A stretch of DNA of 64,000 nucleotides from DALYLB01 sp964468345 (GTDB lineage Bacteria > Acidobacteriota > Blastocatellia > RBC074), in the NCBI GenBank assembly GCA_964468345.1, contig CAYXVZ010000030.1, positions 1-64,000 on the forward strand. The letters are read 5' to 3'. Positions 34,669 through 44,237 of the stretch are shown here, piece by piece (position 1 is the stretch's first letter; every line of letters begins with the position of its first letter). The notes beneath the pieces are model-generated. The model was given only the letters and a program-made list of their open reading frames with translations. It had not been told where the DNA came from and ran no database searches. The position numbers and the translations under genes were made by a program.

Positions 34669-35997
34669 ATGATCGACCCGGAAAAACTGGCCGACCAGGA
34701 TCTTGAGTGGACAGAGAAGGCGGACGCATCGGTCTCGCCTCTCGATGAAGCGAACCGGAAACACCGAAATAAAAAGCTCGTGATGGTCGCGAGCCTGCTA
34801 TTTCTTCTTCTCGCTGCGGGCGGCGGATATTGGCTGCTTGGGGAAGAGAAGGTCGAAATCAAAACCGTCGCGCGGCCTGCGGACAAGATCACGAGCGGCA
34901 GCGATCTGCAGAAAGCCGCATACGACTCGATCAAGGGCTTGCTGGGCGCGCCCGAAGTCGCGTCCACCCTGTCCGCTACGGTTTCGCCTGCCCCGACGAC
35001 GGAGCGCAGTGAAAGCACACAGCCTCCCTTGCCCCTGCAGCGCGGCATTGCGATGACCGTTACGCCGCCCGAGCGAGGGGAAGAAGCGAGACAGCGGGCC
35101 GACATCAATCCCCGCGATGAAAGCCCCGCTCAACAAACATCGGCCGCGATGGAATCCGTTGCCAAACCGAAAGTCGGCTCATCGCTCACGCTGGCCTCGA
35201 TCCCCGGCCCGGCGGTCGCGAGGGAGAAGGAAGATTCCATTACGCCCGTGTCCATTGGCAGAAGCGCTGCGAAGCCGACGCTGATCAAGGAATCGAATCC
35301 GGCGCCGAAGTTTGGAACCATGTTGCCGGTGCGCCTGATGGGAGTGCTCTACACATTGCGGCCGGGATCGCTGGTCCGGCTTGAACTCGCGCGCGATATC
35401 CGAACGGAGCGCAGAACGCTGAAACGCGGAACGGTCTTTATCGGCAACCTGCTCGGCGGCGATCTCGATCGCGCCTTCGTGCAGATCAAGGGGTACGTCG
35501 ATCCGGACTCCGAAGCGCTGGTCCGGCTGGAAGGCGACCTGCTCGGCAATGACGGCGGCGCGGGGTTGCGCGGCAAACGGCGGCGCGTCGCTTCCGCCTG
35601 GGGCCGGGCGCTCGATCGCGTCGCGCAGTCCGGCACCCAAATTCTGTCCGGCATTCTCGGCGGGCGAAACGCCTCGGTCATTGTGGCGACCGATCCCTAT
35701 GAAAGCTACCGGGAAATGAACGGCGGATCGCCAGCCGACGACAACCGCAGTTTCGTCGAAGTTCCAGCGGGCGAGGTCGGCTTCATTCTCGTGACGACCC
35801 TGCCTGGCGACGACCACATCGCCCGGCAATCCGATGCCGAGGCTCCCCCGGTAAGCCTGCCGGATGGGGAACTCGCCCGGCTGCTCATTGAAGCGGATCC
35901 CGGCGAGATTCGATCCGCGCTGCCGCGAATGAACCCCGAGCTTCGCCGAATCGCCGAACAGATGCTCACAAACATCGACCCCGTCATGCCGGAATAG
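34669..35997 (+). CDS. Conjugation protein VirB10/TrbI-like
   Basis: A 442-residue protein with cytoplasmic N-terminus, one transmembrane helix (LVMVASLLFLLLAAGGGYWLL), a Pro/Ala-rich periplasmic linker and a C-terminal beta-barrel-like domain (MLPVRLMGVLYTLRPGSLVRLELARDIRTERRTLKRGTVFIGNLLGG). VirB10 spans both membranes and transmits ATP-driven signals. It starts 14 bp after the virB9 gene with AAGGAGG upstream. Confidence 0.83.
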   Translation: MIDPEKLADQDLEWTEKADASVSPLDEANRKHRNKKLVMVASLLFLLLAAGGGYWLLGEEKVEIKTVARPADKITSGSDLQKAAYDSIKGLLGAPEVASTLSATVSPAPTTERSESTQPPLPLQRGIAMTVTPPERGEEARQRADINPRDESPAQQTSAAMESVAKPKVGSSLTLASIPGPAVAREKEDSITPVSIGRSAAKPTLIKESNPAPKFGTMLPVRLMGVLYTLRPGSLVRLELARDIRTERRTLKRGTVFIGNLLGGDLDRAFVQIKGYVDPDSEALVRLEGDLLGNDGGAGLRGKRRRVASAWGRALDRVAQSGTQILSGILGGRNASVIVATDPYESYREMNGGSPADDNRSFVEVPAGEVGFILVTTLPGDDHIARQSDAEAPPVSLPDGELARLLIEADPGEIRSALPRMNPELRRIAEQMLTNIDPVMPE

Positions 35998-36009
35998 GAG
36001 GAACCACGG

Positions 36010-37014
36010 ATGCAACCCCACAATCCTGCTCGACTCGTCATCAACCCGCGCAGCCTGTTGATCGAAGGCTATGAACCGGCCCTTGCGCATTTGCTGCGCG
36101 CGACCGGGTATGTCATTCAGCAGAATCTGCTCCGGGATCTTTCGCACGTCCTGCGGAATTGCATCCCCTGGCTGATCGAAGGACCCAAAGGCGGCGGCAA
36201 GACCGCCCTGGCCGAAGCGCTGGCGGAGGGATGCAATCTGCCGGTCTTTTACCTGCAGGGAATGGAAGGGCTCACCTTGGCCGACGTGCTCTATGACTGG
36301 GATCGCGAGGGACAGACGCAATGGGTGCGGCAGGCCGTCTCGATGGGCATGGAGTTGGAGGAAGCGCGCGCCGGGCAATGGCGGCGCGAATTTCTGATCC
36401 TGGGCGAAGCGCTCGCAGCCTATGAATTCGCCGCACAGAACGAAGCGCTGCCGATTCTGATCTGCGATGAATTCGACAAGGTCAGCGAAAAGATCGAAGA
36501 CATGCTGCTGCAACTTTTCGCGCGGGGCTATGCCTGTATTCCGCGCTATGGCGAAATCGGCGTGCGCGATCAGGCGCGCACTCCCATTGTGATTCTGCTC
36601 TCGAACGACCAGCGGCATGATCTATCTTCGCCGATGCGGTCGCGATGCCTGTATAGCTGGCTCGATAGTCCGCACCCGCAGGAGGAAGCGCGCATCCTGC
36701 GGGCGCGCTGTCCACAGGCCTCCCGGCGCCAGCTGCTCAAAATGGTCAAGTTGATCAATGCCATTCGCGGCCTGCCGGGATTGATCGATAAACCGGGGCT
36801 GCGCGAAACGATCGCCCTTCTCAAATCGATCCTTGCCGATTGCCAGCCGGATTTCACGATCCGCGAAATCGAAGCCCGCCTTTGTTTTCTGGCCAAGCGA
36901 CGGCTCGATCTGCAGAACCTGCGGAAGTCCCTCGCCCGAATCGAAGTGATGATGGAATCGCCGGATTCCGAGATTGAATCCTGGCTCGATGAACAGCAGG
37001 AGATTGCGGCATGA
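36010..37014 (+). CDS. MoxR-like AAA+ ATPase in the T4SS operon
   Basis: A 334-residue ATPase: Walker A GPKGGGKTAL near residue 57, Walker B LPILICDEFDK near 150, sensor-1 IVILLSNDQRHDLSSPMRSRC (N and R) and an arginine-rich C-terminal helical domain. The architecture is MoxR/CoxD-like AAA+, not VirB11 (no VirB11 N-domain or His box). It lies between virB10 and virD4 with 12 bp to the former and 4-bp overlap (ATGA) with the next gene. In other T4SS operons this position often holds the VirB11 traffic ATPase, so it may replace or assist it; this is inference. Confidence 0.8.
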   Translation: MQPHNPARLVINPRSLLIEGYEPALAHLLRATGYVIQQNLLRDLSHVLRNCIPWLIEGPKGGGKTALAEALAEGCNLPVFYLQGMEGLTLADVLYDWDREGQTQWVRQAVSMGMELEEARAGQWRREFLILGEALAAYEFAAQNEALPILICDEFDKVSEKIEDMLLQLFARGYACIPRYGEIGVRDQARTPIVILLSNDQRHDLSSPMRSRCLYSWLDSPHPQEEARILRARCPQASRRQLLKMVKLINAIRGLPGLIDKPGLRETIALLKSILADCQPDFTIREIEARLCFLAKRRLDLQNLRKSLARIEVMMESPDSEIESWLDEQQEIAA

Positions 37015-37736
37015 GCGGGCACAAAAAATCCTTCCGCCCCTCGCCAGGCGTTGTCGCGATTGCAACGGCCGGAATCCTGCTGCTGCTCCCGCTCGCAGGG
37101 CGCTGGATGATGGCGCAGCGAGCGGGGATCAAAGCGCAAGTGGAGATCGCCGCCCCTGAAATTCAGAACGGCGCGGCCAGGGCCGCGGCGCAGCCGAATG
37201 CCACGCTCTTCCCCGAGGGCGAAATCGAGCGCACGGCCCTGCGCGTTCGTGAGGTGTCGGCGCTCGTCATCGGGCTGACGCTCTTTGCCGTCAACGAAGG
37301 CCTCGCTAAACGCCCCGTGCCCACGATCGAATCCCTGCTCCCTCGCTTCACGGCGCAAGGGCTGTTGCCGCCGGACCTACAGCGCACGCCGCTTGCAGGC
37401 ACGCTATCTTCTCCATTGGCGGCGATCTATCTGCGCTATCGCCCGGAGCCGCTCGCAATCGAGGTGATTTCCATCGGACTGGGCCCAATGGATGGACCCG
37501 CCCTGCTCGGCCGGCTCATCACGGGAATGGAGGAAGCCGCATCCACAACGCTCTTCATCGCACGCGACCGAACCCATTTCACGCTACCTGAAGCTTTCGC
37601 TTCCGACGCACAGCTGAGGGCAATGAACTGGAATCAGGAGCCGCTACGGGAACGCAGTTTTACTCTAGAGGAAAGACAACAACTCGAAGCGTGGTTGCAG
37701 GAACAACCCACGCGCGAAAGGAGCGCCCGGCCATGA
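37011..37736 (+). CDS. Membrane-anchored hypothetical protein of the T4SS operon
   Basis: A 241-residue protein with one N-terminal transmembrane helix (GVVAIATAGILLLLPLAGRWMMA) and a periplasmic or cytoplasmic domain that I do not recognise (ALVIGLTLFAVNEGLAKRPVPTIESLLPRF). Overlaps both neighbours by 4 bp (ATGA at each side), so translation is coupled to the MoxR-like and virD4 genes. Probably an element-specific T4SS accessory factor. Confidence 0.65.
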   Translation: MSGHKKSFRPSPGVVAIATAGILLLLPLAGRWMMAQRAGIKAQVEIAAPEIQNGAARAAAQPNATLFPEGEIERTALRVREVSALVIGLTLFAVNEGLAKRPVPTIESLLPRFTAQGLLPPDLQRTPLAGTLSSPLAAIYLRYRPEPLAIEVISIGLGPMDGPALLGRLITGMEEAASTTLFIARDRTHFTLPEAFASDAQLRAMNWNQEPLRERSFTLEERQQLEAWLQEQPTRERSARP

Positions 37737-39709
37737 TGAACTTTTTGAAACGGGGATGGGAGCTTTGGCGGGACCGCCCGCAATCGATCACCTATCTGTG
37801 CGAGCAATGGGATGCCCGCTACGGCATTCCGCGCCCGGCCGCCGCGCCCCATATGCCTGCGTATCAGGCGGCCCGGCAATTTGTGGGGATCTGTGGGGAA
37901 GGCGTCCTGCTCATCGCCGCCGGCATTCTGACAGCCGTTATCTGGATCTGGATAATCGACTGGGTTCCGATCAGCATGGAATTCGAACTCGCATGCCGCG
38001 CCCTTTCCCTGGGCGCCCTCTATCTATCCGCAGCCGAAGCAGCAACTTTGCCTCTGCCGTATTATCAACTCTATCAACGATCGACATATGGCACGTCTCG
38101 ATGGGCCGATCCGATCCTGCTCAAGGATCTGAAGCTGGCGCGCCGAAAGAGCGAAGCGCTTCCTCCGGGCGAGCTGCCGCTCGGCGGAATCGGCACGCAA
38201 TATGAGGTGGTCCTCAATGAGGCGCAGACAATGTGCCATCTCGCCGTCTTCGGCCCGCCGGGCTCGGGCAAATCAGCGACTTTTTTCATGAGCTGGCTTC
38301 GCGCATGGTCCCAGACCGGCTCGGCCATCGTGCTCGATCCGAAAGGCGAACTTTATGATCAGACCGCCTACCGATTTGAGAATGTATATCGAATCGACTT
38401 TCAGGACCCGGAGCGCACTGATCGCTGGAACTTCCTGCCCGCCTGCCGAAACGATGCCGAGCTTGCCCATGAAGCCGCCTCCATCATTCTCAATGTAGAT
38501 TCCTCGCGCCCCACGACCGCCGATCCGTTCTGGAAAGAAGCCGAAACGGCTGCACTGACGGCGATCCTGCTCTACCTGGCCCAGGCGAATCAACGGCCGA
38601 CGCCCGCGATGATTCAACAATTCGTCTCAATCTACTCGCTCAAGGAGCTGAACGAGATGATGATGGCCTCGCCCGATCCGCATGTGCCGCTTTACTGGGG
38701 AATGTTCACCAAGGTCGAGCCGAAACTGCAGGGCGGCGTTTTGATCGGCCTCGGCGTTCGATGCGCCGCTTTCAATATTCCGAATGCGAAAGCGATCTCC
38801 GCGCCAATCACCTCGCCCATGGCAGCCCGCGGCATTCGTCCCGTGAGTTTCGCCGACCTGCGCCGTTCCCGCACGGCCATTTACGTCGTGGTTCCGGAAG
38901 GCGACGCCAGCCGCTACAAGGTCGTACTCGCGACGCTCTTCGGCCTCGCGGCGGGCCAGTTGCGCAAGGGAGATCTGTCGGAAACTGCCGCGCCAGTGCT
39001 TTTCAATTTCGACGAAGCCGGCAACATCTTCATTCACGGCCTCTCGGAGCTTCTCGGCGTGGGCCGCGGGCGGCGGCTGTGCGTTGCCCTCGGTTATCAG
39101 AATATCGGACAGGTTTATCAACATTACGGGTCGGATGGTGGAGACGCCATTCTCGGTTCGGTGGGGACGATGATCTTTCTGCCGGGGCTCGATCATCGCA
39201 CGGCGGAATACGCTTCCAAACGGATCGGCCAGGCCACCGTCTGGCAGTCCTCCTCGATTGATGTCAAAGAAGGAAAGGGCTTCGATTCCGAGCGCTCGGC
39301 CGAAGTCGGTCGCGCCCTGATGGATCCCGCGGAAGTCCGCCGAATGGTCAAGCACCGACAGGCCGTCGCGATCATCGGCAATGCGCCGCCCGTACGCTCT
39401 TCTTATCCGCAGATCGCCAAGCTTCAAAATCCGCCCCTTTGCAAACGAGAACATCATTGGTGCCGGGGCGATGTCCTTCCTCCATCAGAGCAAGCTCCGA
39501 TCGATTCCGATCCGCCGCCGCAATCGGTCGCCGTGGCCAGGGGCGAAAAGCGCGAAGAGATTCTCAATCAGTCCGGCCGCCCGACAGTTTCCTTCGGCCA
39601 GCTCAGAGATGCTGTGACGCTGCCATCGATCTACAACGCAGAACCAATCGAGGACGATAGCGATCCAAGCATCGAAGCGCCTTCCGATGAAGATCCCATG
39701 GAGGAATAA
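37733..39709 (+). CDS. Coupling protein VirD4/TraG
   Basis: A 658-residue ATPase that recruits the relaxase-DNA complex to the secretion channel. Two N-terminal membrane helices (about 45-70 and 85-105), Walker A FGPPGSGKSATFF near residue 174, and Walker B VLFNFDEAGN near 425, with SAIVLDPKGELYDQTA and ALGYQNIGQVYQHYG after the family pattern. Start is the first of two ATGs overlapping the upstream stop. C-terminal 80 residues are acidic and variable. Confidence 0.93.
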   Translation: MMNFLKRGWELWRDRPQSITYLCEQWDARYGIPRPAAAPHMPAYQAARQFVGICGEGVLLIAAGILTAVIWIWIIDWVPISMEFELACRALSLGALYLSAAEAATLPLPYYQLYQRSTYGTSRWADPILLKDLKLARRKSEALPPGELPLGGIGTQYEVVLNEAQTMCHLAVFGPPGSGKSATFFMSWLRAWSQTGSAIVLDPKGELYDQTAYRFENVYRIDFQDPERTDRWNFLPACRNDAELAHEAASIILNVDSSRPTTADPFWKEAETAALTAILLYLAQANQRPTPAMIQQFVSIYSLKELNEMMMASPDPHVPLYWGMFTKVEPKLQGGVLIGLGVRCAAFNIPNAKAISAPITSPMAARGIRPVSFADLRRSRTAIYVVVPEGDASRYKVVLATLFGLAAGQLRKGDLSETAAPVLFNFDEAGNIFIHGLSELLGVGRGRRLCVALGYQNIGQVYQHYGSDGGDAILGSVGTMIFLPGLDHRTAEYASKRIGQATVWQSSSIDVKEGKGFDSERSAEVGRALMDPAEVRRMVKHRQAVAIIGNAPPVRSSYPQIAKLQNPPLCKREHHWCRGDVLPPSEQAPIDSDPPPQSVAVARGEKREEILNQSGRPTVSFGQLRDAVTLPSIYNAEPIEDDSDPSIEAPSDEDPMEE

Positions 39710-39712
39710 GCA

Positions 39713-40294
39713 ATGCCGGATGCTCAGGGGAAAAAAGCCGGAATCGGCAATCTGCGGCTCACCTTACTCAGCCTGCTGCTCGCGGCCATCGCCGGGCTGG
39801 CCGGCTACAGCTATCACACCTATGCCATCTTCCGGGATGCGCAGCGGCTGACGCCGCGCCATCAGGTCGAACGGCTGATCCGGGACTTTCGTCAGTACCA
39901 TTCCCAGACCCGCCAATTCCCCGCCAATTTCATCGAGATCAATCGCGCGCTCTGGCACACGCAACCCACACCGGCATACGGTGAAGACGGGCGGCGCGCC
40001 TGGACGAAAAACTATTACTACTTTTATACCAGGGTCAATGAGGATACCTGCGCCTTCTGGGCCCTGCCCCTGGGCTCCCGCCGTCAATACGCGTCGACGT
40101 TCTTTGTCGTTGTTGCGCCCAGATGGCTGCGTGTCTGGAAAGGAAAGGCCCTGCCGGATGCGGAGATCGAGTCCGTGCCGCCGATCCCGTCTCCCTTCGC
40201 GTTGGCGGGCTTCGGGCTGGAGGAATTGAAGGTGCATTCGACCGACCAGAAAGTTAACCGTCCTTCCGACTCATTTGGCCTGGGCGGCCGCTGA
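39713..40294 (+). CDS. Membrane-anchored hypothetical protein, end of T4SS operon
   Basis: A 193-residue protein with one N-terminal helix (LTLLSLLLAAIAGLAGYSYHTY) and a soluble domain (HQVERLIRDFRQYHSQTRQFPANFIEINRALWHTQ, GRRAWTKNYYYFYTRVNEDTCAFWALPLG). The layout resembles type II/IV pilin-like or pseudopilin proteins without a prepilin peptidase site; no family assigned. It starts 3 bp after virD4 and probably ends the operon. Confidence 0.65.
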   Translation: MPDAQGKKAGIGNLRLTLLSLLLAAIAGLAGYSYHTYAIFRDAQRLTPRHQVERLIRDFRQYHSQTRQFPANFIEINRALWHTQPTPAYGEDGRRAWTKNYYYFYTRVNEDTCAFWALPLGSRRQYASTFFVVVAPRWLRVWKGKALPDAEIESVPPIPSPFALAGFGLEELKVHSTDQKVNRPSDSFGLGGR

Positions 40295-40349
40295 ACCGGA
40301 TTGAATTGAGTACTTTGTGATTCAATAAATATCGAGGTATTCTCTTGCT

Positions 40350-40721
40350 ATGCAAGTGACGGTAAATATTTCGTCAACCGCTGAAAAAATCCTGGACGAC
40401 CTCGCGGCGCGTAAGGGGAAAAGTGCGATTGAGATAGCCGAAAATCTGCTGGAAGAGAAATTGTTGGAATCTCAGTCTTTTTCAGCCCCCCTTGAAGAGC
40501 CGGATGAGGACACCGATCCACAAGCTCTTGAAAAAGCGATCGCGGAATTGCTCAATCGGAGACCGGAAGAAATCCAGGCCACGCGCAATCAAATTCTTGC
40601 AATGAGCCGCCCTCCTCGGCCACTCCCGGAAGGGAAAAGTCTTATCGATGTCATCAGTGGCCAATGGCCGGGAACAGAGTCAGATGAAGAAGTTTACGCC
40701 GCACTGGCAAAACTGAGCTGA
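40350..40721 (+). CDS. Antitoxin-like protein
   Basis: A 123-residue protein: N-terminal MQVTVNISSTAEKILDDLAARKGKSAIEIAENLLEEKL resembles a ribbon-helix-helix/CopG-type DNA-binding domain, followed by an acidic C-terminal part. It lies 2 bp before a PIN-domain toxin gene, giving it the place of a VapB antitoxin. Confidence 0.7.
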   Translation: MQVTVNISSTAEKILDDLAARKGKSAIEIAENLLEEKLLESQSFSAPLEEPDEDTDPQALEKAIAELLNRRPEEIQATRNQILAMSRPPRPLPEGKSLIDVISGQWPGTESDEEVYAALAKLS

Positions 40722-40723
40722 GT

Positions 40724-41164
40724 TTGAGCACCCAATATTTTCTCGACACCAACATCCTTATTCACCTGATTCGCCGGGACGCGCTCGGCGTGCACCTTAT
40801 CAATCACTATTCGTTGTATGTTGCTGAACCACGTCCGATGATCAGCGATGTCACGGAAGGTGAGGTTCGCTCACTCGCCATTCAGTGGAGCTGGGGTCCG
40901 CAAAAGTTGTCTCAGATGGAGTTTTTACTCTCCTACTTTTGGAGAATTGCGATCAATTCGCGCGAGATGTTTAAGGCCTATGCCCTGATTGATGCATACA
41001 GCGAATCAAATGGGATTACGATGGGGAAGAACGATGTCTGGATTGCGGCTGCCACGCACCTTACTCAAACCCTCCTCCTGACCACAGATAAAGACTTCGA
41101 TCATTTACACGCAGTTCTGATCGAACGAGTCTATATCGACCCATCAAAAAATCCGACAACCTGA
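40724..41164 (+). CDS. PIN-domain toxin, VapC type
   Basis: A 146-residue putative RNase toxin with PIN motifs YFLDTNILIHLIR (D8), the central E in DVTEGEVRSL, D in MGKNDVWIAAATH and TTDKDF. The start is TTG at 40724, placing residue 1 at the family N-terminus (STQYFLDTN); no ATG is available. Directly follows the antitoxin-like gene (2-bp gap). Confidence 0.88.
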   Translation: MSTQYFLDTNILIHLIRRDALGVHLINHYSLYVAEPRPMISDVTEGEVRSLAIQWSWGPQKLSQMEFLLSYFWRIAINSREMFKAYALIDAYSESNGITMGKNDVWIAAATHLTQTLLLTTDKDFDHLHAVLIERVYIDPSKNPTT

Positions 41165-41264
41165 AAAACCGAGCGGACAAATTGGCTGAGATTCTATCTG
41201 AACTATTGCATCCGCTTCGCTAACTCGGTCTTCATACGAAAGCGACACATTCTCGCGTAAAGAT

Positions 41265-44216
41265 TCAGCGGCCGTGATCAAATTCATATTGCGCAATGGT
41301 TTCCGTACGATCCGCGTCCTGCTCTCGCACGGCGATTGATTCTTGCGATTGTGGAAGGCTATCAAAGTGCCATCGCTCGGTCGAGTCAATGTAACCAGCC
41401 TGCTGAAGGAAGGCTTCCCGGTGATTCCCTGGATCGCCTTCCGGCTGTCGGGAATCGTCGTTTCCAACATGCGCCCTATTGATTTCATGCCGCAGCGCAT
41501 CGAGCGACTCAAATCCTCGATAGAGTTCCTCCCGGGTGACAGTCGCATAACGATTGAGTTCTTCCCAGCGCCGCGCAATCGACGGCGGAAGTTGACCGGC
41601 ATCTTTTCCCTCCACGTGTTCTTTCGTGAACTCCTGCAACACCTGCCGGGCCAGACGCGCCCGTTCCTGCACATCATCCCGCAGATGAGCAACAGTATCG
41701 CGAATCCCCTGAGAGGCAGGCGCGGAGCGGGAATCATAAACATCCGCCGGCGCGATCTGCTCCCAGGCTGCGAGACGCGCCTGCTGGCGAATTTGATTCC
41801 GTTCCTCGCGCGGAAGCGAAGTCTTCCCTTCTTTGACGGAATCATCCGGGCATTTCTGAATCGCTTCGGCAAGCAGTCGCTGTTCGATACTGTTGAGGTT
41901 CGTGATGTATTCGCGGTAGCTGGCGCTCTCGAGTGGGACCGCGCCATAGAGTCGGCCGGTCAGAGAGGATTCGGTTTTGGTCTCAGTCATGGGAATCGTC
42001 CTTTCAGAATGGAAGCCTTGCTTTTTGTCCTCGATGCGTTCGATCAGATAAGTACGTTCGGGCGGGGCCAGACGGGCATACATTCCGTGCAGATCCAGCT
42101 TGCCGGGCTGGTCCATCTTTTCGTTGAGCAAGGAGGCGTGATAATGGCGAATGGCAGGGAGCGTTTGCCGCGTGTCCAGTTCCATCAGCATTTTTTCGAG
42201 AGCGGCAGAAGGTACGCTCTTGCCCTCGTGCAAGGCGCGCACCGCCGCGGCGCGTTCCGCGCGGGACTGGCCCCAGGCATATCGAAGCGCCCGCATTTCG
42301 GCCGTGTGATGTTCCGGCGCCCGGCCGTAAAAAAGTAGGGTTCGCTCGCGAGGATCGAGCGGCTGCGATTGCGGAGCCGGATAGTGTTCGGGTTCGGCGA
42401 GGTGAAGGCGAAGCGCGTGGCTTTGTTCAAGGTTCCCTCGCAGAAAGATCTGCACGCTACGGTTCAATTCCTCGGGCGTTCGCGCCGAGAGGATCTCTTT
42501 ATGCGCATGGCGAAAAGCGGACGATCGATTCAGGGCCTGCGTCTCTGGGTCCTTCAATCGCTCATCTGTATAAGCCTTGAGAAAACGTCCGATTCCTTTC
42601 CGTTCTTCGATCTCTTCCGCTGTCAACGGCTCTTGCCGCTCCCAAAGCGTGGCATCAATCGCAACAAACAGCGATGTTCGATCCCGCCCCGATTCAAGGT
42701 GCCGATCGATGGCGGGCAGAGTCTGCGCGACCAATCGCTCCCGGACTTCCCGGCTGAGGCCGGCGGGAAATCGCAGTGCCTCCTCGCGCAGATTCACGAT
42801 GCGTGCTGCGCTACTGAATCCGCTCGGCGCCAGTTCCGGTTCCCGCCCGCCGGCGTCTGCGAACAAATCCGGTGCATACAAAGAGTTCATCAGATCGGAT
42901 TCTGCTTCCCACCGCTCTAATGAATCCTCCTCGAAGCCCGGCTCCATCGCTTTGGCATCGATCTCTTCAAAGGAGACGACGGGCAACCTGCCCTCCACGC
43001 TCTGCCGCGTTTCGAGCCTCGCCATTTCTCCGGCAAGCGATCGCATTTCAGCAAGCGTTCGTTCCACCACCTCGCCCTGCCGAATCTGATCGTAGTAATG
43101 ACGAAAGATCTCAATCCCGGTGCGCGCATCGGCGGACTCTCCGGCAATCGCCTGAGCAAGCGCGTGAAACTCCTGTGCCTGTTCCCGATCTGCAATCCGG
43201 TCGAGTGCGTATGACAGACTTGTGATAAAGGGGCGATCGGAGACATCGTTCAACTCATATTCCTCCGCGGGAAGAATCAACCAATCGCCCTTGATCACCG
43301 CGCCGCGCTCATAGAGATCGCGCATCTCCTGGCTTTCGCGGCCGATCCAATCGGCCTGCTCGGTTCGGGTTCGATAGTCGGGCGCATCGATGGTCCGGAC
43401 ACGGAACGCCGATTGAGGATCGTTCGCATTCGGCGAATCGGATGGCGCAGGTTCTGGTACGCGCAGGATAATTTCCTGCATCAGTTCCCTTCCCGCCGGC
43501 GAGGGATTGCGCCGAACGAGTGCAAGTAAGCGCTCTTCAAACGAAGGCTCGCTCGTTCGACTCGCTCTCCAGTGCCCCGGTTCGCGGGCCTCTTCCTTCG
43601 TCAAATGGGGGCGGGGTACGTTCTGCGTTCGTTCCACCTCTCGATCGCTGATGCGTGCGCGTTCCTGCGCGTTTCCGAGTGCCGACTCGAAAGCCAGACT
43701 GAAACGGCCCGGATAAAGCTGCCCGCGTCCCTCCCGTTCCCGGTTCGCGAGCGCGCCATCGGGCATCTTGCCGATCTGTTTCGATTCCCGCGTCTCGCGA
43801 TCGATGTAATCGCGATGCACGAGAAGATGGACGTGCGGATTGTCCGTATTGCGATGAATCCCCGCGACCCAGGTGAGCTCTACCGCACGCAGTTCCTCGG
43901 CCATTCTCGGCACGGTTTCGCGAACAATCTCTTTCAGTCGCTGTTGGCGGGAGGATTCGTCCTTTCCCAGCGATCGATAATCGGATTCACGAAAGCTGAT
44001 GGCGAAGTGAACGATCTCGTTCTTGGCGGGGGTACGGCCTTCGGTCAAGACGCGCTCGGCGCGCCAGAAGCTCAAGCCCTCCTCTCGATCGGAAAACAGC
44101 TTGCGCGGTTCCCGGCCCTCGCGCGCTTCATCGCGGTCGCTGTTTGAAACATAGCGGGTCGCCTGGCTGCCGGTGTCCCCGCCCGGAATCGGTTTGACGG
44201 ATACAACAATTCGCAT
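41265..44216 (-). CDS. Conjugative relaxase (MobA/MobL/MOBP-like)
   Basis: A 983-residue protein that nicks oriT and pilots the strand through the T4SS. The nuclease domain has the three-histidine motif III GIHRNTDNPHVHLLVHRD (H121, H128, H130), with Y22 or Y80 as candidate catalytic tyrosines. The long C-terminal part (about 200-983) is helical and of unknown role; one block near residues 345-405 resembles part of the 46240 protein. The accessory gene 44238-44798 lies upstream with a 21-bp gap. Confidence 0.92.
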   Translation of the reverse strand: MRIVVSVKPIPGGDTGSQATRYVSNSDRDEAREGREPRKLFSDREEGLSFWRAERVLTEGRTPAKNEIVHFAISFRESDYRSLGKDESSRQQRLKEIVRETVPRMAEELRAVELTWVAGIHRNTDNPHVHLLVHRDYIDRETRESKQIGKMPDGALANREREGRGQLYPGRFSLAFESALGNAQERARISDREVERTQNVPRPHLTKEEAREPGHWRASRTSEPSFEERLLALVRRNPSPAGRELMQEIILRVPEPAPSDSPNANDPQSAFRVRTIDAPDYRTRTEQADWIGRESQEMRDLYERGAVIKGDWLILPAEEYELNDVSDRPFITSLSYALDRIADREQAQEFHALAQAIAGESADARTGIEIFRHYYDQIRQGEVVERTLAEMRSLAGEMARLETRQSVEGRLPVVSFEEIDAKAMEPGFEEDSLERWEAESDLMNSLYAPDLFADAGGREPELAPSGFSSAARIVNLREEALRFPAGLSREVRERLVAQTLPAIDRHLESGRDRTSLFVAIDATLWERQEPLTAEEIEERKGIGRFLKAYTDERLKDPETQALNRSSAFRHAHKEILSARTPEELNRSVQIFLRGNLEQSHALRLHLAEPEHYPAPQSQPLDPRERTLLFYGRAPEHHTAEMRALRYAWGQSRAERAAAVRALHEGKSVPSAALEKMLMELDTRQTLPAIRHYHASLLNEKMDQPGKLDLHGMYARLAPPERTYLIERIEDKKQGFHSERTIPMTETKTESSLTGRLYGAVPLESASYREYITNLNSIEQRLLAEAIQKCPDDSVKEGKTSLPREERNQIRQQARLAAWEQIAPADVYDSRSAPASQGIRDTVAHLRDDVQERARLARQVLQEFTKEHVEGKDAGQLPPSIARRWEELNRYATVTREELYRGFESLDALRHEINRAHVGNDDSRQPEGDPGNHREAFLQQAGYIDSTERWHFDSLPQSQESIAVREQDADRTETIAQYEFDHGR

Positions 44217-44237
44217 AGGGCTCCAACGGTGCGAAAA

